This document shows positions 32,437 to 40,828 of a stretch of 40,940 nucleotides of DNA, in pieces. The notes below the pieces were generated by a model, which worked only from the letters and a program-made list of their open reading frames with translations, was not told the DNA's origin and searched no databases. The DNA is from Candidatus Sumerlaeota bacterium (lineage in GTDB: Bacteria > Sumerlaeota > Sumerlaeia > UBA8349), in the NCBI GenBank assembly GCA_016931035.1, contig JAFGFN010000165.1:1-40940 (forward strand), read 5' to 3'. Made by a program: the position numbers and the translations under genes. Numbering within the stretch: the stretch's first letter is position 1; the number at the start of each line of letters is the position of its first letter.

Positions 32437-33272
32437 GACGGCGGGCGCCTCTCGGCTCGCGCCTTCAGAATCAGTTCCGCCACCTCGACGAATCCCGCGC
32501 CCGATTCCGCCCGGGCGACGAACGTCGGTTCGTGGTCCATCATACCGCGAAATCGCTCGATGTTCGCCATACCGAACGAAAGCGGAAACGCGGCGAACAT
32601 CGGGGCGTCGTTGGGCGAGTCGCCGAGAAAGGCGAACGCCTCGGGGTCCCGCTCCAGATCCACTTCGAACAACTCGCGCGCGCACAGGCGGCTGGTCGAG
32701 AGTTTGTCGAATTCGCCGAACCAACCGTTGACGTGGACCGAAGAGATCTTGGCCCGCGCGCCGTGGCGGAGAAAGATGCATCGAATCCGCAACACGTCGT
32801 CGCGCCCGAGCGGCTCGACGTCCTCGCAGAAGTCGATCGCCAGATCGTACTCGCGATAGAGCTGGCCCGAGGCGACGGCGCAGCCCGGGACCTCGGCCAG
32901 GATCTCGACGCGGATCGCATCGAGCCGGTCGCGAAAGGCGCGGCGTTCGTCGTCCGAGCAGAGGAAACGCCTTTGGAGCCGGGCGCCGTCGTGATGGAAG
33001 TAGAACCCGCCGTTCTCTCCCACGACGGCGTCCACGGGCCAGAAGCGCGCGATATGGTCGCACCAACCCGCCGAGCGTCCCGTGACGGGGACGACGCGCA
33101 GCCCCGCGCCGTGCAGACGCCAGAGCGCGTCATAGGCCTCGGCCGTGATCTTGCCCCGAGTCGAAAACGTCTCGTCGATGTCGAAGAAAACACCGCGAAG
33201 AGACGCCAGACTGCGAGGGTCCGCCTGATCGGCTGCGCGCACGTGTTCCTCCGGCACTACTCTTAGGAGCAT
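32433..33272 (-). CDS. HAD-IIB phosphatase
   Basis: The 279-residue HAD hydrolase has motif I DIDET (Asp31, Asp33), motif II Thr64 in VPVTGRS, Lys190 as motif III and motif IV LGDSPNDAPMF (Asp218, Asp222). The cap and spacing place it in subclass IIB, with mannosyl-phosphoglycerate, sucrose-phosphate and Cof-type sugar phosphatases. The start ATG at 33272 has GGAAGGAA just upstream. Overlap with the double phosphatidyltransferase suggests it removes phosphate from a lipid or head-group intermediate made by the same operon; this is an inference. A much longer frame reaching 34193 runs across the GT4 gene and is not a gene. Confidence 0.85.
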   Translation of the reverse strand: MLLRVVPEEHVRAADQADPRSLASLRGVFFDIDETFSTRGKITAEAYDALWRLHGAGLRVVPVTGRSAGWCDHIARFWPVDAVVGENGGFYFHHDGARLQRRFLCSDDERRAFRDRLDAIRVEILAEVPGCAVASGQLYREYDLAIDFCEDVEPLGRDDVLRIRCIFLRHGARAKISSVHVNGWFGEFDKLSTSRLCARELFEVDLERDPEAFAFLGDSPNDAPMFAAFPLSFGMANIERFRGMMDHEPTFVARAESGAGFVEVAELILKARAERRPPS

Positions 33273-33358
33273 TTCCTTCCCAAGACAACCCAAAAGAGGA
33301 CGGTCAACCTCGAACCGGATCGAGCGGACCCTCCGGACCCGGGCGCGCGAGGCGAACG

Positions 33359-34480
33359 CTACGTTTTGCCCCAAGCCAGAACGTCGCGATAGACCTTCTC
33401 GGTGCGTTCGCCCAACTGTTCGAGCGTGAACTCGCGATGCACCATCCGATGACCCGCGTCCCCGAATCGCTTCCGGAGATCGGGATCGGCCAGGAGATTC
33501 CGGAGCCCGTTCGCGAGGGCCTCGGGATCGCCCGGCGGAACGAGAAAGCCCGTCTCGCCGTCTCGGACCGATTCGCACACGCCGCCGACGTCGGTCGCCA
33601 CGGCGGGAAGTTTCATCAAGAACCCTTCGAGAATCGCCGTGCCCAGCGATTCGCCCCCGACGGGCGAGAGACAGAAGATATCGGACATGGCGAGGAGCCG
33701 CGGCACGTCGTGGCGGAATCCGGCCAGGACGACGACGCCCTCGAGGCCGTGGCGGGCGATGCGCGCTTCGATCTCGGGCCGCGAGCGCCCCGTGCCCGCG
33801 AAGAGATAACGCGCGTGAGGGAATTCTTCGCGCAGGATCGCCGCGGCCTCGACTAGATGGACGTGGCCCTTCTCCGGCGCCAAGCGCGCCGCGGAAACCA
33901 CCACCTCGTCGTCGGGGCCGAAACCGAATTCCTCGCGCGCGCCCGTCGGATCGGCCCCGGCGAAACGCTCGGGGTCGGGCACGCTGTAGATGGCTGTGAT
34001 TTGCCCGGGCGACATCAGATTCTTGCTCACGAGGTAGTCGTTGACCTGGGGCGAGATGGTCACGACGTGGTCGATGCAATGGCGGTAGAGCCATCGGTTG
34101 AAAAGGTTGCCCGAGATGGCGAACGTGTTGTGTCGGCTCCGAACGATCGGGATGCGGGGACGCATCTTGCGCGTGGCCAGCGCGCAGACCCAAGTGTCTT
34201 GCGAACCGTGAGTGTGAATCAGATCGAAGCGCTCGCGCGCGAAGAGACGGCGCAACGTCGCGATATCGCGCAGAAAGGAACGGGGGCGAAGACCCCGACG
34301 CAGCCGCAGATCGTCGAAGACGGGCAGGCCGGCGCGACGGGCGCGCTGGACGAGCTCGCAGTCGCGCGGTCCCGCGATCCAGACCTCGTGTCCCCGCTTG
34401 GCCACCTCGAGCGACTCGGTCAGGACGCGATTGGGCTGTCCGCCCCAGGCCCGATGCATGTTGATCTGAAATATCTTCAT
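33359..34480 (-). CDS. GT4-family glycosyltransferase
   Basis: The 373-residue GT-B fold enzyme starts at the ATG at 34480 (MKIFQINMHRAWGGQPNRV), where the first strand and Gly-rich loop begin. The C-terminal sugar-nucleotide domain has the E-x7-E element in GGESLGTAILEGF and VATDVGG. GT4 enzymes use activated sugars to build glycolipids, polysaccharides or small glycosides. It is followed 86 bp later by the HAD phosphatase gene and preceded by another GT4, so it likely takes part in the same pathway. Its sugar and acceptor cannot be told from sequence. Confidence 0.88.
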   Translation of the reverse strand: MKIFQINMHRAWGGQPNRVLTESLEVAKRGHEVWIAGPRDCELVQRARRAGLPVFDDLRLRRGLRPRSFLRDIATLRRLFARERFDLIHTHGSQDTWVCALATRKMRPRIPIVRSRHNTFAISGNLFNRWLYRHCIDHVVTISPQVNDYLVSKNLMSPGQITAIYSVPDPERFAGADPTGAREEFGFGPDDEVVVSAARLAPEKGHVHLVEAAAILREEFPHARYLFAGTGRSRPEIEARIARHGLEGVVVLAGFRHDVPRLLAMSDIFCLSPVGGESLGTAILEGFLMKLPAVATDVGGVCESVRDGETGFLVPPGDPEALANGLRNLLADPDLRKRFGDAGHRMVHREFTLEQLGERTEKVYRDVLAWGKT

Positions 34481-34554
34481 CTTCTCACTCGTCGAATCGA
34501 ACTCGAAGAACCAGGCGGCGCCCAACACAACCCCTCCGCCCTCTTCCTTCTTCT

Positions 34555-34582
34555 TTCATCCTTCCTGTTTCATCCTTCCTAC
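34555..34582. repeat. Heptamer repeat (TTCATCC-like) at a glycosyltransferase 3' end
   Basis: TTCATCC, TTCCTGT, TTCATCC, TTCCTAC follow one another with a 7-base period. The stop codon of the upstream GT4 gene (34556-34558) lies inside the first unit. It is the third copy of the heptamer family in this window. Confidence 0.75.
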
Positions 34583-35749
34583 TTCCTTACAGATCTCTTC
34601 GTAGAGCGCCGCATAGTCCGCCACCATGCGATCGACGGAGAACCGTTCGAGGACGCGGCGGCGCGCCTCGGCGGCGAAGCGAAGGCGGAGCGTCTCGTCG
34701 CCCAAAAGGAGGGCGATCTTTTCGGCCGTCGCCCGATCGTCGCGCGGCGGCGTCAGGAAGCCGGTCTCTCCGTCGCCGACGATTTCGGCCGCCCCCGCGA
34801 TGGCCGTAGCGACCACCGGGACGCCGCACGACTGCGCCTCGATCAAGGCGTTCGAAAGACCTTCGTTCGTCGAGGTCGAGACCGCCACGTCGAGCAGCGG
34901 ATAGAGATCGGGCATGTCGGCGCGAGGACCGAGGAAATGGACGCGTTCGGCGATCCCGAGGCGCTCGGCCAGGGCGGCCAGTTCGTCCTGGCGATCGTAC
35001 GGCCGACCGGCGAGGAGGAATCGTGCTTGGGGAAAGGAGACGGCGACCCGCCCGGCGGCGGCGAGGAAGTCCTCGTGCCGCTTGTGGGGCAGAAAGTTCG
35101 CCACGATCCCGACGAGCGGTCCGTCGGTCGGAAGTCCGAGTTCGCGACGCCGCGCTTGCGGGTCGGAGGCGGTTCGCGGGGCGAAACGCTCGGCGTCGAT
35201 CCCGTTGAGCACCACGCGGACCCGGCTCGGGTCCACCCGCTCGCGTTCGAGGACGTCGCGGCGCACGGCCTCGCAATTGCACGCGATGCGTCGGGCGCGG
35301 CGCGCCGCCCAGTTCTCGATGGCGGGGTAGAGCGGATTGACGGACCGATAGGCCCCGAGGAACACGCGACTCGCCACCAGAGCGGGAAAGCCGGTCAGGG
35401 CGGCGGCCACGGCGCCAAAGACGTTGCAGTTGGGCAGAAACGTGTGAAAGACGTCAGGGCGAACACGCCGGACGAGCCCCGCCACCCGGTTCGCCACGAA
35501 CGGCAGGCCCAGCACGCGCCCGAGGCGGAGCCGCCCGTCCTCGCGCACGCCGCGATAACCGAGAAGATGGATCTGCGCGCCCGACTCGCGAACGGCGGTC
35601 TCGTAGGCGCCCGCGCCCACCATGCAGGCCACGTGGACTTCGAACCGCGCGGGAGGCAGACGCCGCGCCAGTTCGGCCAGGCGCATCTCGGCGCCGCCCA
35701 CCTCGAGGGTGTTGATCATCGCCAGGAGTCGTATCCGGTCGGAAGACAA
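34556..35749 (-). CDS. GT4-family glycosyltransferase
   Basis: The 397-residue protein is a GT-B glycosyltransferase with LAMINTLEVGGAEMRL at the N-terminus and TNEGLSNALIEAQSCGVPVVA in the C-terminal donor domain. It appears to start at a TTG (35749); no strong Shine-Dalgarno sequence is visible, and an ATG at 35719 (MINTLEV) would cut into the first strand, so TTG is preferred. Its 3' end runs into a heptamer repeat. It is first in a same-strand series with a second GT4, the HAD phosphatase and the double phosphatidyltransferase. Confidence 0.85.
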   Translation of the reverse strand: MSSDRIRLLAMINTLEVGGAEMRLAELARRLPPARFEVHVACMVGAGAYETAVRESGAQIHLLGYRGVREDGRLRLGRVLGLPFVANRVAGLVRRVRPDVFHTFLPNCNVFGAVAAALTGFPALVASRVFLGAYRSVNPLYPAIENWAARRARRIACNCEAVRRDVLERERVDPSRVRVVLNGIDAERFAPRTASDPQARRRELGLPTDGPLVGIVANFLPHKRHEDFLAAAGRVAVSFPQARFLLAGRPYDRQDELAALAERLGIAERVHFLGPRADMPDLYPLLDVAVSTSTNEGLSNALIEAQSCGVPVVATAIAGAAEIVGDGETGFLTPPRDDRATAEKIALLLGDETLRLRFAAEARRRVLERFSVDRMVADYAALYEEICKEVGRMKQEG

Positions 35750-36059
35750 AGCGGTCGCGTCCGTTCGGTCCGGCGCGAAGATTCACCCTGAGACGTTCGT
35801 CGGGGAGAATCGGCGAGGGACGCCCTCTCGCGTTGGACATGCGAGAGAGGGAGGCCCGCGCCGGGTCGAGCGCCGAGTCCGCGAGACGTTCTATCATTCT
35901 CCGCCCGGTCTTGTCCATCGTGTCCAGCGTCGGCCGGGAGGGAGACGGGACCGGGGAGAGGGGCCGCGAGGAAACAGAAAAACGGCGGGCCTCTGTCGAG
36001 AAAGCCCGCCGCTCGGTTCTATCGTTTGCCGACAGAGGACTGCCGCCCTCTCCCTGCGA
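35750..36059. other. Intergenic gap between pseudopilin cluster and glycosyltransferases
   Basis: The 310-base gap has no gene. It contains the terminator at 35974-36012 for the pilin genes. Any promoter for the GT4 series should lie in 35750-35970; I could not pick out a convincing one. Confidence 0.6.
35974..36012 (-). terminator. Rho-independent terminator of the pseudopilin cluster
   Basis: On the minus strand CGGCGGGC (36011-36004) and GCCCGCCG (35990-35983) form a perfect 8-bp GC stem over a 13-base loop. TTTTTCTGTTT follows immediately. It lies about 50 bases after the last pseudopilin stop. Confidence 0.85.
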
Positions 36060-36734
36060 TCAGAAATTCCTGATATCGTCGAGGCCGGTGCCGTTGAGCG
36101 GCTGCGCCGGGGTCGTGCCATCGAACCCGAGCGAGAAGATTTGGACCGTCGACGGGTTGTAGTAAGTCTCGGTGATCGGAACGCCGACGGGCTCGGTCGC
36201 GTTGAAGGCCGCGTAGTCGTCGCTGCGAACGTAGTAGTACGGACTGCCCCACGGGTCGAGGAGGCAGATCTGGGCCAGAGGGGTCGCGGCCGTGATCGGT
36301 ATGATCTCGCTGTTGTTGCCGTCGCCGTCGGCGTCGCGGACATCGATGGCCCCGAGGTTCTTCTCGTCCACCTCGAGGTAAGGGCCTTGCCAGCGCAGGC
36401 TGAGGGGATTGAACGCGTCGCCGCTATCGCTGTGCAGAAGACAGACCATGAGGTAGCCGCACCCGTTGGTCCCGCCGAACGCGCTGGTCGAGCCGTTGGG
36501 GGCGTTGGGGGCGAGGAGCGTTCCCGACGAACTCAGGGGGAACTCGCCGGTGTCGATTTGATAGCGGGCCGCGGCCAGCTCGAGCTCGTGAATCGTCGCG
36601 CGCGCCGTCGCAATCTGGGCGCGCCGGACGTAGCCGGTATAAACCGACACGGCGATACTGGAAAGGATCGAGATGATGAGAACCACCACGATCAGTTCCA
36701 GGAGCGTCACACCGCGCAATCGCGAGGACTTCAT
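36060..36734 (-). CDS. GspG-like pseudopilin, fifth of the array
   Basis: The 224-residue protein has a type IV prepilin signal with cleavage expected between Gly8 and Val9 (LRG-VTLLELIVVV) and Glu at position 5 of the mature form. The C-terminal region keeps GspG marks: WQGPYL, DPWGSPY, SLGFDG and a terminal DDI. It also has DADGDGN, a likely metal loop. Start ATG 36734 follows AAAGGAACG; a GTG at 36755 in frame is less likely. It is the last gene before the terminator. Confidence 0.88.
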   Translation of the reverse strand: MKSSRLRGVTLLELIVVVLIISILSSIAVSVYTGYVRRAQIATARATIHELELAAARYQIDTGEFPLSSSGTLLAPNAPNGSTSAFGGTNGCGYLMVCLLHSDSGDAFNPLSLRWQGPYLEVDEKNLGAIDVRDADGDGNNSEIIPITAATPLAQICLLDPWGSPYYYVRSDDYAAFNATEPVGVPITETYYNPSTVQIFSLGFDGTTPAQPLNGTGLDDIRNF

Positions 36735-36774
36735 TGAGTGCGTTCCTTTCTTCACCTCACTCGATCCAGCTCTC

Positions 36775-37581
36775 TCAATAGAAGATGCGGAAGCTGGACT
36801 CGTTGAAGAAGCCGCTAAAGAGGTACACCACGTCGTCGTCGTTTTGCGTTCCGTTTACAGTCGATTCCTTGGAATAGGCGTCCTCGCCGTCGGGGCCGAA
36901 GCTGACGATGGCGAACCGGTCGAACCGATCGTCGGTGGTGGTCAGGTTGCCGTCGGAGAAACTGGTCTGACGCCAATCGCTCGGCGTAGTGCTGTAGGCG
37001 TTGGTGCCGATAATGCCGACGGGTGAGTAGAAACGATAGGGCTGACCCCACGGATCGAGAGGATGGTCGAAGTAGACGCTGATGCGCGAAGCGGGATTCG
37101 CGGCGTTCCACTGTTTCGCGAAATCGCGATGGAAATTGATGAAGGGGCCGCTCCAGAAAGAGTAGAGACTCTCGACGCGCACGTCGTTGCTCCGGTCTTG
37201 GAGTTCGGGCTGGTGCTCGTTGTAGATGCCGTACTCGACGACCTTGGCGGGATCGATCAGTTGGATCTGCTGCCATTCGTTGTAGAGATCGTCGGTGGCC
37301 AGCGGGTCGTTCAGGGCGACGCCGCGGTGAATCGCCTGGTCGTAGATAATGTCGTCGAGCATCTGGAGGGGGACATAGAATCCGTGGAGGAGGACGCAGT
37401 GCTCCTCGGCGTGGGCCAGCTCGCGCACCTCGGCGGTGGCGGTGGCGATTTTCGCCGCGCGAATCTTGGTGAGGTACACCGGCACGGCGATGGTCGCGAG
37501 CAGGCTGATGATGAGCAGGACCACCAACAGCTCGGTCAGCGTCACGGCTCGACGACTTCGGGTTGAATAGGGTCTCGTCAT
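36775..37581 (-). CDS. GspG-like pseudopilin, fourth of the array
   Basis: The 268-residue prepilin starts at the ATG at 37581 (GGAGG ten bases upstream). The signal is RRA-VTLTELLVVLLI, with Ala in place of the usual Gly before the cleavage site; prepilin peptidases can sometimes accept this. Glu5 is present. The globular part has W-S-GPF, DPWGQPY, SFGPDGED and DDDVV near the end, the GspG-type pattern. It lies 40 bp upstream of the fifth gene. Confidence 0.86.
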   Translation of the reverse strand: MTRPYSTRSRRAVTLTELLVVLLIISLLATIAVPVYLTKIRAAKIATATAEVRELAHAEEHCVLLHGFYVPLQMLDDIIYDQAIHRGVALNDPLATDDLYNEWQQIQLIDPAKVVEYGIYNEHQPELQDRSNDVRVESLYSFWSGPFINFHRDFAKQWNAANPASRISVYFDHPLDPWGQPYRFYSPVGIIGTNAYSTTPSDWRQTSFSDGNLTTTDDRFDRFAIVSFGPDGEDAYSKESTVNGTQNDDDVVYLFSGFFNESSFRIFY

Positions 37582-37702
37582 TGCGAAAAAACCTCCGATT
37601 TCGGCCGTTCGGCGCATTCGGCAACAAGCCGCCGCCGACCCGGCGTATCGTCATGTCCTAGGACTCGAAAAACCTCTCTCTTCTCACTTCACGATTCCTC
37701 GA

Positions 37703-38515
37703 TCAGAACTCGAAACTCAGGAAGACGTCGTCGCCCTTGCCGAACACATTTCGATCGTCAGGATTGGGGTCATTGGGATCGCCGGGCAATCCGTTCGGCC
37801 CCATGCTCAGAATCGTCGGGCGATCGAAAACCACGACGATGGAGTCGTCATAGGTAACGTCCCCGTACGACCATTGGGTCTGGATCACGCCGCGCGGTTC
37901 GGCCACAATTCCGCCCGTCAGAATGCCGTTGACGACCCTGCGCGGCATGAAGAACAGATAGTCGTGTCCCCATGGGTCGTTGGGGATGTTGAAGACGTTC
38001 GCGTCCTCGTCCGTTGGATCGGGCGGATCCGGGTCCGTCGGGAGCGGCTTGGGATCGTCGCGCCGGATCGAGAAATAGGGCCCCTTCCAGTCGTAGGAAG
38101 TCTCGGTACCTTTGACAAAATCGTGGGTGCTGAAGTCGATGAAGACCTTGATGTAACCGCCGGCAAGATTGTAGATCCCGGCGCTGTCGCAACGCACCTG
38201 GTACAGCTCCTCGTTGTAAATCTCGTCCTCGAACGCATCGATTCGATCGTTCGGCGCTTCGAACCACCCGCGGCCGTCTCCGTCGCCGGGCAGGTCGTCG
38301 AGGACGAAGAGCCGACAGTAGTGGCCCGATTCGAGGGCGGCGCGCTTCTGCGCTTCGGCCAGACGCTCGAGCTCGTCGTGACAAGCGGTGATTTTGGCGC
38401 TCTGCGCCCGGTTGAGAAGGGTGGGAACCAGGATCAGGGTCAAGATCCCGATGATGATGACGGCGATCAGGATCTCGATGATGCTGAATCCCTTTTGCGT
38501 ACGCCTCGATTTCAT
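37703..38515 (-). CDS. GspG-like pseudopilin, third of the array
   Basis: The 270-residue protein begins MKSRRTQKG-FSIIEILIAV, a classic prepilin signal with Gly-Phe cleavage and Glu5. The globular part includes an Asp/Pro-rich stretch (DPDPPDPTDED) and the motifs WKGPYF, DPWGHDY, SMGPNG and GDDV near the end. It may bind calcium through these acidic loops, as GspG does. It lies between hairpin-rich gap 38516-38702 and the fourth pilin gene. Confidence 0.88.
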   Translation of the reverse strand: MKSRRTQKGFSIIEILIAVIIIGILTLILVPTLLNRAQSAKITACHDELERLAEAQKRAALESGHYCRLFVLDDLPGDGDGRGWFEAPNDRIDAFEDEIYNEELYQVRCDSAGIYNLAGGYIKVFIDFSTHDFVKGTETSYDWKGPYFSIRRDDPKPLPTDPDPPDPTDEDANVFNIPNDPWGHDYLFFMPRRVVNGILTGGIVAEPRGVIQTQWSYGDVTYDDSIVVVFDRPTILSMGPNGLPGDPNDPNPDDRNVFGKGDDVFLSFEF

Positions 38516-38533
38516 GCGTCACTCCCTTGGGCC

Positions 38534-38597
38534 GCCCCGCGTTTCGGGGCGCAGGCCTTGAAGCCTGTGTCGTGGGCCCAGGCCGAAAACCTGGGCC
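38534..38597. repeat. Three consecutive hairpins between pilin genes
   Basis: GCCCCG/CGGGGC (38534-38550), CAGGC/GCCTG (38552-38567) and GGCCCAGG/CCTGGGCC (38575-38597) are successive inverted repeats in the 187-bp gap between the second and third pilin genes. They could stabilise or partly terminate the mRNA, or be a dispersed repeat element. Confidence 0.7.
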
Positions 38598-38702
38598 GCG
38601 GTCTTGTCGCCCGCGAATTCGCCGCGCTCGGCGATCTCCGAATCTTGAACCTGCAACCTCCATCTCAAAGGGAACGCCCGCGCCGGGTCGTTCCCGTGAA
38701 AC

Positions 38703-39536
38703 TCAGAACTCGTGCACGATGTCGTCTTCCGTCCCCAGAGGCGACTTGTTGGTACTCGTCGCGTCCCAACCGCGGATGAAGTGCCACGACGCCGACGGCT
38801 CGGTGTTGCCCGGGCGGCTGTCGGGCCCCAGGGACACGAGCAAGGGGCCCTTGAAGTCGGATTCGTAGACGACCACGCCGGTTTCGGTGTTGCTCAGGTA
38901 ACCCGGAGCGAAGAAGAAATAGGGCGCGCCCCAGGGGTCGACCGGATACGTGTTCGGATCGTCCGTACCGCCGATCAACTCGTCGCGCGGGTCGCCCGTG
39001 TCGAAAATCAGGATGGGACCGCGCTGGGTCGCGGGACTGATCGGCGCGCCGGTGTCGGGCTGGAGGACGGTCACGGCGTACACGAAGCCGGGGCTCGAGT
39101 AGATGTCGTAGAGGGTCACCGTCCGTTTGAACGGGATGTAGCGTCCCTGCCACTTGCTCTTGAGCGCGAGCCGCTCGGCGGCGGAGATGTACTGCATGGT
39201 GTCCCAATAGGCCACCGGCACTTCATCCCCGGGGTTGAAATCCGGATCGAGCGCCGGATTCGTGGTGTAGGCGGTCGAGTTGTCGTAGTCCTGAAGGCGG
39301 AAATAGTGGTCGGTGTCGGCGTAGGCGAGAGTGACGGCTTTGCCCAGGCTGGCCAGGTCTTCGGTCGCCGCCACAATCTTGGCGTGCTCGACCCGATTGC
39401 CGATGATGGGAATGAGAATCAACGCGAGAATCGCCATGATGGTGGCGACGGCGATGATTTCGACCGCGGAGAATCCCCGCCGCGCGGTCGTGCGCCGTCG
39501 CGAGCGGGAGAAATCGGTTTCTTGAATATGGGTCAT
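38703..39536 (-). CDS. GspG-like pseudopilin, second of the array
   Basis: The 277-residue protein has a 21-residue basic leader ending in RRG-FSAVEIIAV, so the prepilin peptidase site is intact with Glu5. The globular part keeps W-Q-G-R-Y, DPWGAPY, SLGPDS and a terminal EDDI. Start ATG 39536 follows GAGG at about nine bases. The longer frame to 40070 crosses into the preceding pilin gene and is rejected. Confidence 0.88.
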   Translation of the reverse strand: MTHIQETDFSRSRRRTTARRGFSAVEIIAVATIMAILALILIPIIGNRVEHAKIVAATEDLASLGKAVTLAYADTDHYFRLQDYDNSTAYTTNPALDPDFNPGDEVPVAYWDTMQYISAAERLALKSKWQGRYIPFKRTVTLYDIYSSPGFVYAVTVLQPDTGAPISPATQRGPILIFDTGDPRDELIGGTDDPNTYPVDPWGAPYFFFAPGYLSNTETGVVVYESDFKGPLLVSLGPDSRPGNTEPSASWHFIRGWDATSTNKSPLGTEDDIVHEF

Positions 39537-39640
39537 GGACGCGTCCTCAGCCGAAGGCAGTCTGATCGTGGGTCGTTGTCGAGAGCCCGATCTCTTGCGA
39601 TCCTGGATGTTGTTCCATTCCAGACGGAGGTCTGAGCCTT

Positions 39641-40594
39641 TCAGTTCGATGGAATATCGACGAACAGATCGTCGGAATTGTCGTCGATGATGCCGGGGAA
39701 ATCCTCTGCCGCCACTCCCATGATGGTTGCGTAGGTAGCCCCCGGGCCATTCTCGAGCGCGATGAGCCGGTTCTGCACCGCGCCAGAGTTCGAGAACTCG
39801 TATTCCGGCCGCGTCAGGGCGACGAAATCGTCGCCTTCGGCCTTGTAGAGCTTGAAATCCTCGGCCAGGACCCTCCGCGCCGGAGTCACCTTGCGCTGGT
39901 CCGACAAACCGCCGGGCACTCCGTTGGGGCCGTAGCCGACGACCAGCGCCTTGTAGGTGGCCGCGTCGGTCGAACTCTCGAGCCACGCGAGACCGTAATT
40001 GCCCGTCTCGGGGTCGAAGTACTTCACCAGATAGACGACGTAGGGGTTGCGCCACGGGTCGGCGGGCCAATCCAGCGGCTCGGCGTCGGCCGGCGCGTTG
40101 GGCATACGCATCCGGACGGTATAGCCGCGCGCGCCGAGAAGTCCGCGGCTGCGGCTCGAGGGGAGATACGGCCCCTGCCAGGAATCGATGATCTTTCGGG
40201 CCGAAAGCCCGACGCGCCGGATCGTTTCGTCGGGACCCGTGGTGGTGGGATCGTCCCAGTCGAAGAAGCCGAAGGTATCGAAATCGGGCGGGAGGACGTA
40301 GGTTCCCGCGGAGGGGTTCGACCCGCCCGCTTCCATCAAGGCGGCCATCGAGTAGCTCAGATATCCGATCTTGGGATAGACGCCAAAGTCCATCTTCACG
40401 GTGGCAAGAACGTGGGCGAGCGTGCGAATGTCGAGGATCGAGGCTTTGCGCTTCGAGGAATCGACGAGGTACTGAATCGAGACGACGGCCAGAGCGGAAA
40501 AGAGGCTGATCAGGGTGGCGATGACGAGAATCTCAATGAGGGTAAAGCCTCGTCGCCGGGTGGCCCGTGAAATCGGATTGGTGGACATCCGCAT
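39641..40594 (-). CDS. GspG-like pseudopilin, first of the array
   Basis: The 317-residue protein starts at the ATG at 40594 after GAGGAATCCG. Its prepilin signal is RRRG-FTLIEILVIA with Glu5. It has WQGPYL, DPWRNPY (Arg replaces the usual Gly), GYGPNG and DDLF near the end. It is the longest of five related genes and the first after the promoter at 40799-40828. No secretion ATPase, platform protein or secretin is in the window. Confidence 0.88.
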   Translation of the reverse strand: MRMSTNPISRATRRRGFTLIEILVIATLISLFSALAVVSIQYLVDSSKRKASILDIRTLAHVLATVKMDFGVYPKIGYLSYSMAALMEAGGSNPSAGTYVLPPDFDTFGFFDWDDPTTTGPDETIRRVGLSARKIIDSWQGPYLPSSRSRGLLGARGYTVRMRMPNAPADAEPLDWPADPWRNPYVVYLVKYFDPETGNYGLAWLESSTDAATYKALVVGYGPNGVPGGLSDQRKVTPARRVLAEDFKLYKAEGDDFVALTRPEYEFSNSGAVQNRLIALENGPGATYATIMGVAAEDFPGIIDDNSDDLFVDIPSN

Positions 40595-40649
40595 CGGATT
40601 CCTCGCTCCGGGTTGTTGTTTCAGAAACTCTTCCGATGACTTGCCGCAG

Positions 40650-40699
40650 AACGTGCCGGCTGGTTTTGGGCACGTTCAGAGCCGGGGTCCGGCTCTGAA
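40650..40699 (-). repeat. Two stem-loops in the pseudopilin mRNA leader
   Basis: AACGTGCC/GGCACGTT (40650-40657 with 40669-40676) and TTCAGAGCCGG/CCGGCTCTGAA (40675-40685 with 40689-40699) are perfect inverted repeats that share two bases, so they may form alternative structures. They lie 55-105 bases upstream of the first pilin start codon. Confidence 0.65.
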
Positions 40700-40798
40700 G
40701 AGAATTCGCGGATCAGACCAGGGTCCGCCAAGGACTTTGATGTCGCAAGAAGGACACTCCTCGGGGGGCGATATGGCGGGTCCCCACCCGGCAGTCTC

Positions 40799-40828
40799 AT
40801 GATATTGGAGGAACGCGCCCGGTGTCAA
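40799..40828 (-). promoter_or_regulatory. Sigma-70-type promoter of the pseudopilin cluster
   Basis: On the minus strand a perfect TTGACA (40828-40823), an 18-bp spacer and TATCAT (40804-40799) form a near-consensus promoter. Transcription would start near 40791 and give a leader of about 200 bases with two hairpins. Confidence 0.7.

Noticed and set aside
33857..35791. 644-residue open frame on the plus strand
   Set aside because: It is antisense to two clear GT4 glycosyltransferases and has the same shadow-like composition, with no RBS or domain.
36060..40594. CRISPR array or phage tail-fibre genes
   Set aside because: The repeated look of this stretch comes from five homologous pilin genes; there are no regularly spaced short repeats and all five have prepilin signals.
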